Of a stretch of DNA of 64,000 nt, positions 1 through 8,618 are shown piece by piece. The DNA is from Salaquimonas pukyongi (GTDB lineage Bacteria > Pseudomonadota > Alphaproteobacteria > Rhizobiales > Rhizobiaceae), in assembly GCF_001953055.1 (NCBI RefSeq), contig NZ_CP019044.1, forward strand, positions 2,356,001-2,420,000, in the 5' to 3' direction. A model generated the notes under the pieces. It did not search any database. It saw only the letters and a list, made by a program, of their open reading frames with translations, and was not told where the DNA came from. The position numbers and the translations under genes were made by a program. The stretch's first letter is position 1, and every line of letters starts with the position of its first letter.

Positions 1-175
1 CTTGCCCCTCCAAACGCTCACTTTCTATGGTCAGGCAGATCGAGGCAGGCTGAACGAATTGGCCGCAAGCCGCCTTTTGTTCGGACCTTCTCATCTTTTG
101 AGCCTTTTCCAACTCGCACGCATTGGTCTTGCCTGGCTGCTGGAAGGCTCCATCGCCTCTGCCTTCCGGCGATAG
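1..175 (+). CDS. possible C-terminal end of an unidentified protein (partial)
   Basis: A frame open from position 2 to a TAG at 173-175 gives 57 residues with a hydrophobic, leucine-rich stretch (RLLFGPSHLLSLF, then IGLAWLLEG) and an Arg-Arg end. I do not recognise it. A second frame is open from position 1 to about 357, but its product is Cys-rich and unlike a real protein. The beginning of the gene, if there is one, lies outside the window. Positions 176-369 hold nothing I can name. Confidence 0.3.
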   Translation, partial: LPLQTLTFYGQADRGRLNELAASRLLFGPSHLLSLFQLARIGLAWLLEGSIASAFRR

Positions 176-369
176 GGGCTGGCTGCCAATGCGGTTCGGG
201 CGCTGTTTCACCATCCTCCCGTTCCCTTGATGATGCGCCGGTAATGCTCCTTTGCTGCTGCGATGACGCGCCGATCACGGCCACTCGCGTTTTCGCGACT
301 GGCGATCACGGCTTTCTCGCCGTCCTTTCATTTCCAAGTGAGCGCGATCTTGCCTAACTTCCATTGCGT

Positions 370-479
370 CGGAAGGAGGTAGCGCCCGGTGCAAAGTCCT
401 CCCCAAACCCCAGGGTTCTCTCCCCAGAGTTCTCTCCAAGAGTTCCCCATTCCCTGGGCCCGGGCGCTACCTCCTTCCG
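370..479. repeat. 20-bp perfect inverted repeat with nested smaller inverted repeat
   Basis: The arms are 370-389 and 460-479 and match perfectly over 20 bases, separated by 70 bases. Inside them a second pair, CCCAGGG at 409-415 and CCCTGGG at 452-458, can also pair, so the whole block can fold as one long stem. The right arm read on the plus strand contains CTACCTCCTTCC, which includes ACCTCCTT, the anti-Shine-Dalgarno sequence of 16S rRNA; the left arm carries the matching GGAGGT. The loop holds near-repeats of GTTCTCTCC. The block lies 77 bases upstream of a small secreted-protein gene, so it may be a leader structure. There is no T-run, so it is not an obvious terminator. Confidence 0.6.
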
Positions 480-556
480 GCACAAACCAACCCGCCCCGC
501 CAGCCACAGATTACGGCATCAAACCGGGGCACATAAACCCGAAAGGAACTAATGTC

Positions 557-877
557 ATGAAAACCCTGATCGCAACCCTCATCGTTTCCCTGGCCGCTGC
601 CACCTCGGCCTTTGCGATGGATGGTAACCAGAATAACCTGCCGGCAAGCCTTGCCAAGGACTACGGCGCTTCCGCCGTGCAGGTTTCTGGTTTTAAAGGC
701 GCCACTTTTGATAACGACAAATACCTTGATGGCCACCAGACAGGAATTCCGACCATCTTTAAGGCGGAAAACAATACTTCTTCTGTTCAGATTTTCGGCT
801 TCAGAGGTGTTGCCGTCGACAATGAAAGACACCTTGACGTCAATCAAGGCAGCGGCATTCCCGCCTCCCTGCGCTAG
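557..877 (+). CDS. small secreted protein with two internal repeats, function unknown
   Basis: The 106-residue product starts at the ATG at 557, chosen because it is preceded by GAAAGGA and begins with a clean signal peptide (MKTLIATLIVSLAAATSAFA). The mature part carries two related units of about 33 residues: SAVQVSGFKGATFDNDKYLD then a GIP motif, and SSVQIFGFRGVAVDNERHLD then a GIP motif. Each unit has the pattern S-VQ-GF-G-DN-LD-GIP. It is probably exported to the periplasm or outside. I do not recognise the family. It stands alone, with a long inverted repeat upstream and a bidirectional terminator just after it. Confidence 0.75.
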   Translation: MKTLIATLIVSLAAATSAFAMDGNQNNLPASLAKDYGASAVQVSGFKGATFDNDKYLDGHQTGIPTIFKAENNTSSVQIFGFRGVAVDNERHLDVNQGSGIPASLR

Positions 878-900
878 GCAAACCACATCCTGAAAACAAC

Positions 901-932
901 AAAACCCCCGGTGCAACCGCACCGGGGGTTTT
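901..932. terminator. bidirectional intrinsic terminator
   Basis: A perfect 14-base stem, AAAACCCCCGGTGC at 901-914 and its complement at 919-932, closes on a 4-base AACC loop. The A-run on one side and T-run on the other let it work in both directions. It lies between two convergent genes: the small secreted-protein gene (stop at 877) and the YjbQ-family gene (stop at 934). Confidence 0.9.
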
Positions 933-933
933 G

Positions 934-1350
934 CTATGCAAGATGCACCACCACCTGCCGTTCATGCGGCCGGTCGCGGTGTTCAAACAGGTAAATCCCC
1001 TGCCAGGTACCCAATGCCATTTGACCGTCCATGACAGGAATGGAAAGCGAGACCGGCATCACCGACGCCTTGATATGCGCCGGCATGTCATCGGGACCTT
1101 CCAGCGTATGGGCAAGATAATCCATGGAAGGATCATCCGATGGCGGCACAAGCCGGGAAAAGAAAGCCTTCAGATCACGCTGCACATCCGGATCGGCATT
1201 TTCCTGGATCAGCAGGGAGCAGGAGGTGTGCCGCACAAACAGCGTCAGCATGCCCTCCTTCATGCCGCTTGTGCGCAGAAAAGCAGCAACCTCGTCAGTG
1301 AACTCGTAAAGCCCCTGCCCATGCGTTAAAATGGTGAGAATGCGATTCAT
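934..1350 (-). CDS. YjbQ / UPF0047 family protein
   Basis: The 138-residue product matches the YjbQ family in length and motifs: FVRHTSCSLLIQENADPDV in the first half, DDMPAHIKAS in the middle and LGTWQGIYLFEHR near the end. The conserved His and Glu residues cluster into the single active-site pocket of the family. Members have weak thiamine-phosphate synthase activity and are often named secondary thiamine-phosphate synthase; the physiological role is not settled. It is cytosolic and complete. It is followed upstream, on the same strand, by the HlyU-family gene with a 20-base gap, so the two may share a transcript. Confidence 0.88.
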   Translation of the reverse strand: MNRILTILTHGQGLYEFTDEVAAFLRTSGMKEGMLTLFVRHTSCSLLIQENADPDVQRDLKAFFSRLVPPSDDPSMDYLAHTLEGPDDMPAHIKASVMPVSLSIPVMDGQMALGTWQGIYLFEHRDRPHERQVVVHLA

Positions 1351-1370
1351 GCCGCAACCTGAGCGGATCG

Positions 1371-1646
1371 TCAGGAGAACATCCGTTCGCCCTGCTCCTT
1401 GATAACCTGTTTGGCCTTGGAGCGGGCTGCTTCCGCAGCTTGATCCTCAGTGGGAAACAGGTCAGCACGGATTAACCGGTGACTTTTCATCTCGCCACCA
1501 ACTTCCTTGCGGATTTCCGCGCACAGCCTGTATTGCCCGCCATCGGCCATCGGCGCGGGCGTAATGACATACCCTTCGTGCATTTCAGCCGCATGGGAGG
1601 GAGATTGCACGTTACCGCCGCCGAACAGTTTTTTCAAAAAAGACAT
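1371..1646 (-). CDS. HlyU family protein
   Basis: This 91-residue protein has the HlyU-family core: a short N-terminal stretch with FLKKLFGGG, then YVITPAPMADGGQYRLCAEI and a C-terminal charged helix (EDQAAEAARSKAKQVIKEQGE). The family is named after a Vibrio haemolysin regulator, but these short alphaproteobacterial members lack a recognisable winged-helix DNA-binding segment, so a regulatory role should not be assumed. It starts 3 bases after the stop of the Uma2-family gene and is probably co-transcribed with it. Confidence 0.8.
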   Translation of the reverse strand: MSFLKKLFGGGNVQSPSHAAEMHEGYVITPAPMADGGQYRLCAEIRKEVGGEMKSHRLIRADLFPTEDQAAEAARSKAKQVIKEQGERMFS

Positions 1647-1649
1647 GGG

Positions 1650-2219
1650 TCAGGCATACTCCGACAAACTGATTTCAAAGCCGGTAAATTGCGCCGGCTT
1701 GAGCAAAGCGGTTTTGTCCAGGGTTTCGACCTTGCGGTAACCATCCCCGGTTGGTTCCAGATGGCGCGTCACCGTCATCGCCTCAACGTCGATTACCCAC
1801 AACTCCGCAATGGCAAACTCCGCATATAGCTGCGCCTTGCGGCCCAGATCGTAGGAAAGCGGCAAGGCAGCGATCTCGATCGCCAGAAGGCAGGTCTGCG
1901 GGGACAGGTTCTCCACCCCGCTTTTGCGTGGATAGACAACAAAATCCGGCTCGATGAAGGTGTGGTCGGAAAGATAGAAGGTGGTTTCCGGAATGGTTTG
2001 CAAATCATCCGGCAAGCCCCTCACCAGTTTCTCATTCAGCCAGCCCTTCAGCCGCTCGTGCAAAATTCCCTTTGGGCTCATGGGCACGATCTCCCCACCG
2101 ATGAGTTCGAAGCGTTCATCGCTCCCGAGCACGCCTGTTTCCACCATCCGGATTACATCGCGGACGGTAAAGGCACGTCGTTCCAGCCCTTCAGCTGCGT
2201 GGGTAAGCGGCACATTCAT
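1650..2219 (-). CDS. Uma2 family (DUF820) putative endonuclease
   Basis: The 189-residue product belongs to the Uma2/DUF820 family, which has a restriction-endonuclease-like PD-(D/E)xK fold. Visible family features are FELIGGEIVPMSPKG near the N-terminus, TFIEPDFVVYP (the Asp of the catalytic core), CLLAIEIA (the E-x-K-like strand, here ending in A rather than K) and YAEFAIAELWVID. The start at 2219 is chosen because a longer reading would run back through the rpoD terminator hairpin. Uma2 proteins are usually of unknown biological role and often of mobile origin. Nothing here shows a toxin-antitoxin partner. Confidence 0.8.
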   Translation of the reverse strand: MNVPLTHAAEGLERRAFTVRDVIRMVETGVLGSDERFELIGGEIVPMSPKGILHERLKGWLNEKLVRGLPDDLQTIPETTFYLSDHTFIEPDFVVYPRKSGVENLSPQTCLLAIEIAALPLSYDLGRKAQLYAEFAIAELWVIDVEAMTVTRHLEPTGDGYRKVETLDKTALLKPAQFTGFEISLSEYA

Positions 2220-2236
2220 GGGGAGAGGATAGCATG

Positions 2237-2264
2237 AAAAAGCCGGGCCACCAAAGCCCGGCTT
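2237..2264 (-). terminator. intrinsic terminator of rpoD
   Basis: Nine-base arms AAGCCGGGC (2240-2248) and GCCCGGCTT (2256-2264) enclose a 7-base loop. Read on the minus strand the stem ends in a run of five T (2241-2237). It lies 26 bases past the rpoD stop codon and just upstream of the Uma2 start, so rpoD transcription should end before that gene. Confidence 0.88.
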
Positions 2265-2289
2265 GACGCCTGCCATTACCTGCAGGGAC

Positions 2290-4473
2290 TTACTGATCCA
2301 GAAAACTTCTGAGCTTCCGCGAACGGCTGGGGTGCTTCAGCTTGCGAAGCGCCTTGGCCTCGATCTGGCGAATACGCTCGCGGGTGACCGAGAATTGCTG
2401 GCCTACCTCCTCCAGCGTGTGGTCAGTATTCATGCCGATGCCGAAGCGCATTCTGAGCACTCGTTCCTCACGCGGCGTCAGCGAGGCAAGAACCCGCGTC
2501 GTTGTCTCGCGCAGGTTCGCCTGGATCGCCGCATCGATCGGCAGCAGCGCATTCTTGTCCTCGATGAAATCGCCGAGATGAGAATCCTCCTCATCGCCAA
2601 TCGGCGTTTCGAGCGAGATCGGCTCCTTGGCGATCTTCAGTACCTTGCGCACCTTCTCCAGCGGCATGGCAAGTTTTTCCGACAGTTCCTCCGGCGTCGG
2701 CTCGCGGCCGATCTCATGCAGCATCTGACGCGAGGTGCGTACGATCTTGTTGATTGTTTCGATCATGTGCACGGGAATGCGGATGGTGCGCGCCTGATCG
2801 GCAATGGAACGGGTAATTGCCTGCCGGATCCACCAGGTGGCGTAAGTGGAGAACTTGTAACCGCGGCGGTATTCGAATTTGTCCACCGCCTTCATAAGCC
2901 CGATATTGCCTTCCTGGATGAGGTCAAGGAACTGCAGGCCGCGATTGGTGTATTTCTTGGCAATCGAGATGACGAGGCGCAGATTGGCCTCGACCATTTC
3001 CTTTTTCGCCTGGCGGGCCTCGCGTTCGCCCTTTTGCACCTTGTGGACAATGCGCCGGAAGGCGGATGGCTCGAGCCCTGTTTCGGACGCAAGCATCTGG
3101 ATTTCCGAACGAATTTCCTTGATGGTTTTTGCTTCCGCCTTGTAGAACGGCTTCCAGCCCTTGCCGGACAGGTTGGATATCCGGCGGTTCCAGTTCGGAT
3201 CGAGTTCGGACCCGTAATATTCCTGAAGGAAATCCTCCCGCGGGACACTGTGTGATTCTGCCAGCCGCAGCAGTTTGCCCTCAAGGCTGACCAGCTTCTT
3301 GTTGATCGCATAAAGCTGTTCGACAAGCGCCTCGATACGATTGTTGTTGAGCGACAGGGACTTGACCGAAGCAACCAGCGTTTCGTGCAACTCCTTGTAG
3401 CGGCGCTCCTGGGCAGGCGACAGCGACTTGTTGTCGAGCGCCTTTTCAACCAGCTGATCCTGCAGCCGGCGCAGCTTCTTGTAGGTATCGGCGATGGTGT
3501 CGAAGGTCTCGATCACCTGCGGCTTGAGCTCTGCCTCCATGGCCGCAAGCGACAGGGCGTTTTCGTCATCGTCCTCATCGTCATCATCTTCTTCGCTCTG
3601 GCCTTCTTCGCCTTCAGCCTGCGGATCGCCGGAATCCTCGCGAGTGGCGCTTTTGGGCTGCTCTTCCTCCGGCTTCTTGGCTTCGGCATTATCTGCCGGA
3701 CGTTGAATTGCCGGCGCCTGCTTGGCTTCAGGCCCCGCATAGGTAGCTTCCAGATCGATGATGTCGCGCAACAGAATGTTGCCTTCGTTCAGTTCATCGC
3801 GCCAGATGATGATGGCCTGGAAGGTCAGCGGGCTTTCACAAAGGCCGGCAATCATCGTCTCGCGGCCGGCCTCGATACGCTTGGCAATGGCGATTTCGCC
3901 TTCACGCGACAGCAGTTCGACCGTTCCCATCTCGCGCAGATACATCCTCACCGGATCGTCGGTGCGGTCGGTCGGTTCGCGTTTTTTGGTGGTGGTAACC
4001 TCACTGCCGGTCGTCGTTGCGACGTCCGTGGATTCTGCTTCTTCCTCGAGGTCTTCCTCTTCCACGACATTGATGCCCATGTCGGAGAGCATCGACATGG
4101 TGTCCTCGATCTGTTCAGAGGAAACTTCCTCCGACGGCAGAACCGAATTCAATTCGTCCATGGTGACATAGCCGCGCTTTTTGGCGGCCTTTATCATCTT
4201 TTTCACCTTGTCGGCGGAAAGGTCGAGCAAGGTGGCTTCATTGTTGCCCTCCTGCGCGCCGCCTTCGGTTGCAGCGCCCTTCTTGGCGGTCGCCTTGGCA
4301 GGTGATTTTGCTGCTTTCGATCCGGCCTTTGGCGCGGTCTTCGGCTTTTCGGCAGGCTTGGCCGTCTTGGCTGCCTTCGGCTTGGCCGTGCTTGCCTTCT
4401 TGACCTTCTTGTCTTCCGCAGTTTCCGGCTTTTTGGCCGCTGCGCTTTTCTTCTTCGTGGTCTTTGTCGCCAT
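2290..4473 (-). CDS. rpoD: RNA polymerase primary sigma factor (sigma 70)
   Basis: This 727-residue protein is the housekeeping sigma factor. After a Lys/Ala-rich N-terminal tail (about 1-75) come region 1.1 ([22 protein letters not shown]), region 1.2 ([17 protein letters not shown]), the non-conserved region with a strongly acidic stretch ([11 protein letters not shown]), region 2 with the -10 recognition helix ([16 protein letters not shown]), region 3, and region 4 ending in the -35 helix-turn-helix ([20 protein letters not shown]). It is somewhat longer than the usual 670-690 residues because of the basic tail and the acid insert. dnaG lies upstream on the same strand after a gap of about 450 bases, so rpoD probably also has its own promoter. 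Confidence 0.98.
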   Translation of the reverse strand: MATKTTKKKSAAAKKPETAEDKKVKKASTAKPKAAKTAKPAEKPKTAPKAGSKAAKSPAKATAKKGAATEGGAQEGNNEATLLDLSADKVKKMIKAAKKRGYVTMDELNSVLPSEEVSSEQIEDTMSMLSDMGINVVEEEDLEEEAESTDVATTTGSEVTTTKKREPTDRTDDPVRMYLREMGTVELLSREGEIAIAKRIEAGRETMIAGLCESPLTFQAIIIWRDELNEGNILLRDIIDLEATYAGPEAKQAPAIQRPADNAEAKKPEEEQPKSATREDSGDPQAEGEEGQSEEDDDDEDDDENALSLAAMEAELKPQVIETFDTIADTYKKLRRLQDQLVEKALDNKSLSPAQERRYKELHETLVASVKSLSLNNNRIEALVEQLYAINKKLVSLEGKLLRLAESHSVPREDFLQEYYGSELDPNWNRRISNLSGKGWKPFYKAEAKTIKEIRSEIQMLASETGLEPSAFRRIVHKVQKGEREARQAKKEMVEANLRLVISIAKKYTNRGLQFLDLIQEGNIGLMKAVDKFEYRRGYKFSTYATWWIRQAITRSIADQARTIRIPVHMIETINKIVRTSRQMLHEIGREPTPEELSEKLAMPLEKVRKVLKIAKEPISLETPIGDEEDSHLGDFIEDKNALLPIDAAIQANLRETTTRVLASLTPREERVLRMRFGIGMNTDHTLEEVGQQFSVTRERIRQIEAKALRKLKHPSRSRKLRSFLDQ

Positions 4474-4925
4474 AGGGTGCTTCCTGCCTCACCGGAATGC
4501 CGGTGAATGTGCGGTTGTTATCGAGGTTCAGCCGGCCAAATCGCGGTCAAACCGTCGTGCCCACCTTGTTGTTATTTCTGCGTATTGGATTTGCCGGAAC
4601 ACCGGCTGCTGCGAATTCGTATGTTTGTATTCTTGGAGCGAATCGGACATTTACCATCCTGATCAGGTACAGCCACCTTGGTTAACCCGGTCTTAAGCCT
4701 GTTCAACCGGCCTTTTGCCGGGTTTGCGGTATGCCTTGGCCTTCCCGTCGGCAGACAGCACGAAGCCGCTTTCCGATAATCCCTTCGCACCCGCCATTCA
4801 CATTCTACCGTGATTCCTTCTCAGCACCGAAAGGTCAAGCTGAAAATGCTGTTTGCAAGTGGTGCTGTTTTGCTGATTTTCAAGCATTTGGCCGCCAAAA
4901 TCCGCACAATCCGGCAAAAAAGCCC
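4474..4925. other. dnaG-rpoD intergenic region, 452 bases
   Basis: No credible gene is visible. Lower GC and AT-rich patches fit a promoter and leader region for rpoD, which reads to the left. The only clear structure is a short hairpin, GCCGG at 4593-4597 and CCGGC at 4602-4606, with no T-run. I could not identify a convincing -35/-10 pair or a heat-shock promoter by eye. Confidence 0.5.
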
Positions 4926-6884
4926 TTAAAGTGCCCTCATCGGCCTTCCTGATGGTGCGCCAAATCCGTCGATCAGCGCTTCGGTCCCCTCCTCCCGCTC
5001 GATTTCCGCCCGTATGGAATTCAACCGCTCCTGGTTTTCTTCACTGTCATCCGTCGAAAACGCAACTTCCGCCGCTTTCAGTTCGTTGCGAAGCGATCTG
5101 GCACGCATGTGCAGCGAATATGCCTGGCGCCAGCCGTCCAGAGCATCCTCGAAGGCCGCATCCGGCCGGAACTGCCATATGCGGTTCTGGGTCAGTTGCA
5201 TTTCCATTTGGCGGGCGGTTTCGGCGTGGGCCGAGGTTTCAAGCCGCCCGCCGATTGCTTCATAGGTCATCGCCTTTCCCGTACCGGCACACTCGGCATG
5301 CAGGTCGACCAGCCATTGGCGCAGGCCTTCAGCGCTCTGCGCCGTCAAAGGCAGGCTGACAAACTCTTCGAAGAACGCTTCAATGAGGGCAGGATGGTTG
5401 CACGCGCCCATTACCAGGGCCGCCTCGCGCAGCGGCACATGGCTTCTGCCTTTCTTGAAAATGCCCGTTGAAAGCAGCGCCGGGGACGCTGACACGCTTC
5501 CACGCCCGCCTTCGCGCTGCTGAAAAACCCCGCCACGGAAACCTGCCTTGCTGCCATCGCGGCGCGCACCTCGCGCTCGTCCTGCCTGTCTTTCCTGCGA
5601 AGCGCCAAAATAGACTGCCAGGCGGTCCGTCATATCCTGTTCGTAGTGGCGCCGCACGCCCGCATCGCCAATCGTTCCGATCACCTGACGGATACGCTTT
5701 TCAAGCATGGCCTTGCGTTCAGGGGTGTCGAACAGGCTGCTCGCGGTTTCCCGGTTCCAGATCATCTCCGCCAATGGCACAGCATTGCCGAGAACCTCGC
5801 CCATTGCCTCGGACCCTTCCTGGCGGATCAGATCGTCCGGGTCCAGCCCGTCCGGCAACAGGGCAAAGCGTGCTGAACGGCCTGGCTCAAGGCCTGGCAA
5901 CAGGGTGTCGATAGCGCGGTAAGCAGCTTTCAACCCCGCTTCGTCACCATCAAAACACAAAACCGGTTCGCCGTGGAGCCGCCACAGCAGCAGCATCTGA
6001 CGCTCCGTCAGTGCCGTCCCCAGTGGTGCCACAGCATTGGGAAACCCCGCAGCATTGAGCGCCAGGACATCCATATAGCCTTCGCAGGCGATCACCTGTC
6101 CGCGCTCATGCACGACACGGCGCGCCCTGGCAAAATTGTAGAGAACATTGGACTTGTGAAAGAGTTCGGTCTCCGGCGAATTCAGATATTTGGCCGGCAC
6201 ATCGCTGCTGAGCGCCCGCCCGCCGAAAGCGATGACCCGCTCCCGCGCATCGGGAATGGGAAACATGATCCGGTTGCGGAAGCGATCGTAGGAAACCGCA
6301 ATCCCTTCGCCATGGACCACCAGCCCGCAGGCTTCAATCTGTTCACCTTTGATGCCCTTCGCAGAAAGATGTTCCTTCAGTGCGTTGCGGCTGTCCGGCG
6401 CAAAGCCGATCCTGAAGGTTTTCTGAGTTTCCGCACTAAGGCCCCGCTCCCGCAGATAAGCGCGGGCCGGCGCCCCTTCTGCCGACTGCAGCATCTGCTC
6501 AAAGAAGGCAGTCGCCATTTCCATTGCATCGAACAGCGTTGCACGTTTTTCCTCCCTTTCGCGCTGCCGCTCATCCATCACCGGCATGGGCAGGCCCGCC
6601 TGATCGGCCAGCCGCTCTACCGCTTCGGGAAAATTCAGCCCGTCAAGTTCGGTCAGAAAACGGAAGTGGTCGCCGGAAACCCCGCATCCAAAGCAGTAAT
6701 ACCGCCCCTTGCGGTCTTCGCAGTGGAAACTGGGGGTTTTTTCGCCATGAAATGGGCAACACGCCCAATAATCGCCCCGCGCCGCATTGGTTTTCTTTTT
6801 GTCGAAAGTCACACGCTTGCCGATGACTTCGGAAATCGGAAGCCGGTCTCGGATATCGTCCAGAAAGGAGTCGGGAAAACGCAT
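4926..6884 (-). CDS. dnaG: DNA primase
   Basis: The 652-residue product makes RNA primers at the replication fork. Visible parts are the N-terminal CHC2 zinc-binding domain (C43-x2-H46 and C64-x2-C67), the catalytic core with the Toprim motifs ACEGYMDV and CFDGDEAG, and a C-terminal helicase-binding region. The length is normal for Hyphomicrobiales. The start MRFPDSFLDDIRDRLP is typical for the family. rpoD follows on the same strand, the conserved macromolecular-synthesis arrangement. Confidence 0.97.
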   Translation of the reverse strand: MRFPDSFLDDIRDRLPISEVIGKRVTFDKKKTNAARGDYWACCPFHGEKTPSFHCEDRKGRYYCFGCGVSGDHFRFLTELDGLNFPEAVERLADQAGLPMPVMDERQREREEKRATLFDAMEMATAFFEQMLQSAEGAPARAYLRERGLSAETQKTFRIGFAPDSRNALKEHLSAKGIKGEQIEACGLVVHGEGIAVSYDRFRNRIMFPIPDARERVIAFGGRALSSDVPAKYLNSPETELFHKSNVLYNFARARRVVHERGQVIACEGYMDVLALNAAGFPNAVAPLGTALTERQMLLLWRLHGEPVLCFDGDEAGLKAAYRAIDTLLPGLEPGRSARFALLPDGLDPDDLIRQEGSEAMGEVLGNAVPLAEMIWNRETASSLFDTPERKAMLEKRIRQVIGTIGDAGVRRHYEQDMTDRLAVYFGASQERQAGRARGARRDGSKAGFRGGVFQQREGGRGSVSASPALLSTGIFKKGRSHVPLREAALVMGACNHPALIEAFFEEFVSLPLTAQSAEGLRQWLVDLHAECAGTGKAMTYEAIGGRLETSAHAETARQMEMQLTQNRIWQFRPDAAFEDALDGWRQAYSLHMRARSLRNELKAAEVAFSTDDSEENQERLNSIRAEIEREEGTEALIDGFGAPSGRPMRAL

Positions 6885-7322
6885 GGCCCTAATTCAAACC
6901 GCCCATAGCGGCACATCCGGAGTTTGCAGGTGAAAGAAACCGATTGTACCGCTTCATCCGGTGAAAACGCAATGACGCCCTTGGCAAACCCTGCTGACCG
7001 CCCATTCTCCATGAAGCACCGTCGGGCATCCCAACTGTCTAATATATTACCTCCTTCAGGAAATTCCTTTCCGGCAAAGGCATTACGGTTCACCGTTTCG
7101 CTTGCTTTTGGCATGCATTGGCTGAACAATGGTGGGCAGTTAGCGTTGGAAGGAAGCGCCAGCTTGCGAACGGATTGGGGTCGATTCGCAGCCGATCACC
7201 AGGTGGGCGGGGTCATGCAATTACAACCAGCCAGGCGGCCCTCGGCATGAATAATCTGTCGGTAGATGGCACTGGCAGTTGTCTAAAGTGCATGACAAAT
7301 GGATGGAACTTAGGGGCACTCA
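6885..7322. other. intergenic region between dnaG and a luxR gene, 438 bases
   Basis: No credible gene was found. The stretch is AT-richer than its neighbours, including CTAATATATTACC near 7039, and should hold the divergent promoters of dnaG and luxR. A short ACTG-G-CAGT palindrome near 7269-7277 lies about 45 bases before the luxR start, but it is too short to call a lux box. Confidence 0.4.
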
Positions 7323-8042
7323 TTGAATTCTCGCGGCAGTAGCAGGTCTGAACTGCTTCTGAAAATCATCGATGAACAGGACATGGATGAAGCCGTGGGC
7401 CTGATACGCGATATCGGACAGTATCAGCACACTGTCTATCACCTTGCCCACCGCACCAATTCGCCCACCGACCTGCCCTATTTCAAGTCAACCTACCCCT
7501 ATAGCTGGCTTGGTCATTACCTGGAGAAGGAATATTTCGACATCGACCCGGTCATTCTTGACGGATTTCACCGCAGCGAACCGTTCTTCTGGTCGGAACT
7601 CGAAAGAAAGACCGATCAGCACGACGCATTTTTCGCCGATGCATACGAGCACGGCATAGGGCGAACCGGATTTTCCGTTCCCCTCAATGACCGGTCCCAG
7701 CGCAAGGCGATGTTCTCGGTAACCAGCAACATGGACGAAGATAGCTGGCGCATCAAGATTGACGTCGAGCGCGAAATGCTGATGCAAATTGGTGATGTCC
7801 TGCACCGCAAGGCTGTGCGGCAGGTTTACGGCAGCAGGGAGGCGCCGGCACTTTCTCCCAGGGAAATTGAATCCCTGCACTGGACAGCACGCGGCAAGGA
7901 CTGCGCATCCATCGCCGAGATACTCCAATTGTCGGAACATACGGTCCGCGACTACCTGAAATCGGCCCGCCACAAACTGGGCTGTGTAACCATCGCCCAG
8001 GCAATTCATGAAGCGACAAAACACCGGTTGATTTCGTTTTGA
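7323..8042 (+). CDS. LuxR family regulator with autoinducer-binding domain (LuxR solo)
   Basis: The 239-residue protein has an N-terminal acyl-homoserine-lactone-type sensing domain with conserved aromatic and acidic residues (TYPYSWLGHYLEKEYFDIDPV, the W-Y-D-P signature) and a C-terminal LuxR helix-turn-helix (LSPREIESLHWTARGKDCASIAEIL, then HTVRDYLKSARHKL). No luxI-type synthase occurs anywhere in the window, so it is a solo receptor as far as can be seen. The start is a TTG at 7323 preceded by a weak GGGG; the next in-frame ATG would remove about 20 residues. A structured intergenic region with a strong terminator follows. Confidence 0.85.
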   Translation: MNSRGSSRSELLLKIIDEQDMDEAVGLIRDIGQYQHTVYHLAHRTNSPTDLPYFKSTYPYSWLGHYLEKEYFDIDPVILDGFHRSEPFFWSELERKTDQHDAFFADAYEHGIGRTGFSVPLNDRSQRKAMFSVTSNMDEDSWRIKIDVEREMLMQIGDVLHRKAVRQVYGSREAPALSPREIESLHWTARGKDCASIAEILQLSEHTVRDYLKSARHKLGCVTIAQAIHEATKHRLISF

Positions 8043-8129
8043 GCAGGTTCCTCAGATTCAGCCCTGCTACCGGTTTCATTTATCGCAATCAGGAGTAGAA
8101 TTATATTGAGAACTCTCCTTTTGCGGCAG

Positions 8130-8290
8130 CCACTGGCCCGCTAACCCCTTAAATTTAGGGGATTGCGGGATTTGCGCATCGCATGCTGAACTTGAATTGA
8201 AAAAGCACTGGCCAGTCTCGAAGTGGGTTCGAAAGCACAGGCTTTTTCAAGCACTGCCCGGTTTGAGTGGGTCAAACCGGGCAGTTTTTT
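8130..8290 (+). ncRNA. structured intergenic transcript candidate (possible small RNA)
   Basis: Between luxR and a repeat element there are three consecutive foldable units: CCCCTTAAATTTAGGGG near 8145, a longer stem with GAAAAAGC and GCTTTTTC ends enclosing TCGAA-GTGGG-TTCGA (about 8200-8250), and a strong terminator at 8252-8290. No reading frame is credible here. The arrangement could be an independent small RNA or simply a long luxR 3' untranslated region. I cannot assign it to a known small-RNA family. Confidence 0.3.
8252..8290 (+). terminator. strong intrinsic terminator
   Basis: A 14-base GC-rich stem, ACTGCCCGGTTTGA at 8253-8266 against TCAAACCGGGCAGT at 8272-8285, is followed by a run of six T (8285-8290). 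It ends plus-strand transcription from luxR or from a small RNA between luxR and this site, 18 bases before the inverted-repeat element at 8309. Confidence 0.88.
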
Positions 8291-8308
8291 ACGTCGGAAT
8301 GACGCCGC

Positions 8309-8618
8309 TAGACGTGTCCGGCTTAAATGGAATCGTTTGAGCGCCGGGCGTTTGGTCTTCGGCAAGGAGGAAAATGCGGCGCAGTGCAGGCACTGTCAGC
8401 TTTTTGCAACGCGGTCCGAAGGCCCGGAAACCAGGTTCAGGCGATTGCAGAAAACCCGATACATTCATGATGTTAAGTGCCCGGCTGTGGTGTCTTTTGC
8501 GCTCTGTCTTCGCCGAAATCCTCGCGAGGTGGCAAGGCACCGCGCTGCGGTGTTCTCCTTGCCGGAAACGAAAAATCCATCCATGCAAACTGCTTTAATT
8601 TAAACCGGACACGCTCTA
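8309..8618. mobile_element. 310-bp MITE-like inverted-repeat element, copy A
   Basis: The left end TAGACGTGTCCGGCTTAAAT (8309-8328) is the near-complement of the right end, which reads TAGAGCGTGTCCGGTTTAAA inward from 8618. TA flanks both sides. A second internal pair, GGCAAGGAG on the left and CTCCTTGCC on the right, extends the symmetry to roughly 110 bases per arm. The element has no gene of its own. It has the same length, orientation and end sequences as the copy at 41021-41330. TA flanks with a CTAG context on the left resemble insertions of the IS630/Tc1 type, so a non-autonomous derivative is likely. Its right edge supplies the TAG stop codon of yqeY. Confidence 0.7.

Noticed and set aside
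18-284. Minus-strand reading frame of 88 codons
   Set aside because: Low-complexity Arg/Gln/Ser-rich product without family features; it overlaps other open frames in a GC-rich stretch.
389-556. Upstream extension of the small secreted-protein gene
   Set aside because: The extension is Pro-rich, runs through the inverted repeat, and would bury the signal peptide; the ATG at 557 has a ribosome site.
8224-8240. tRNA-like T-loop (GTGGGTTCGAAAGCAC)
   Set aside because: No matching acceptor, D or anticodon arms surround it; it is part of a plain stem.
8223-8603. Reading frames within the 310-bp element (and at 40947-41315) as genes
   Set aside because: The frames run through the inverted repeats, are not kept between the two copies, and show no protein-like conservation beyond the shared DNA.
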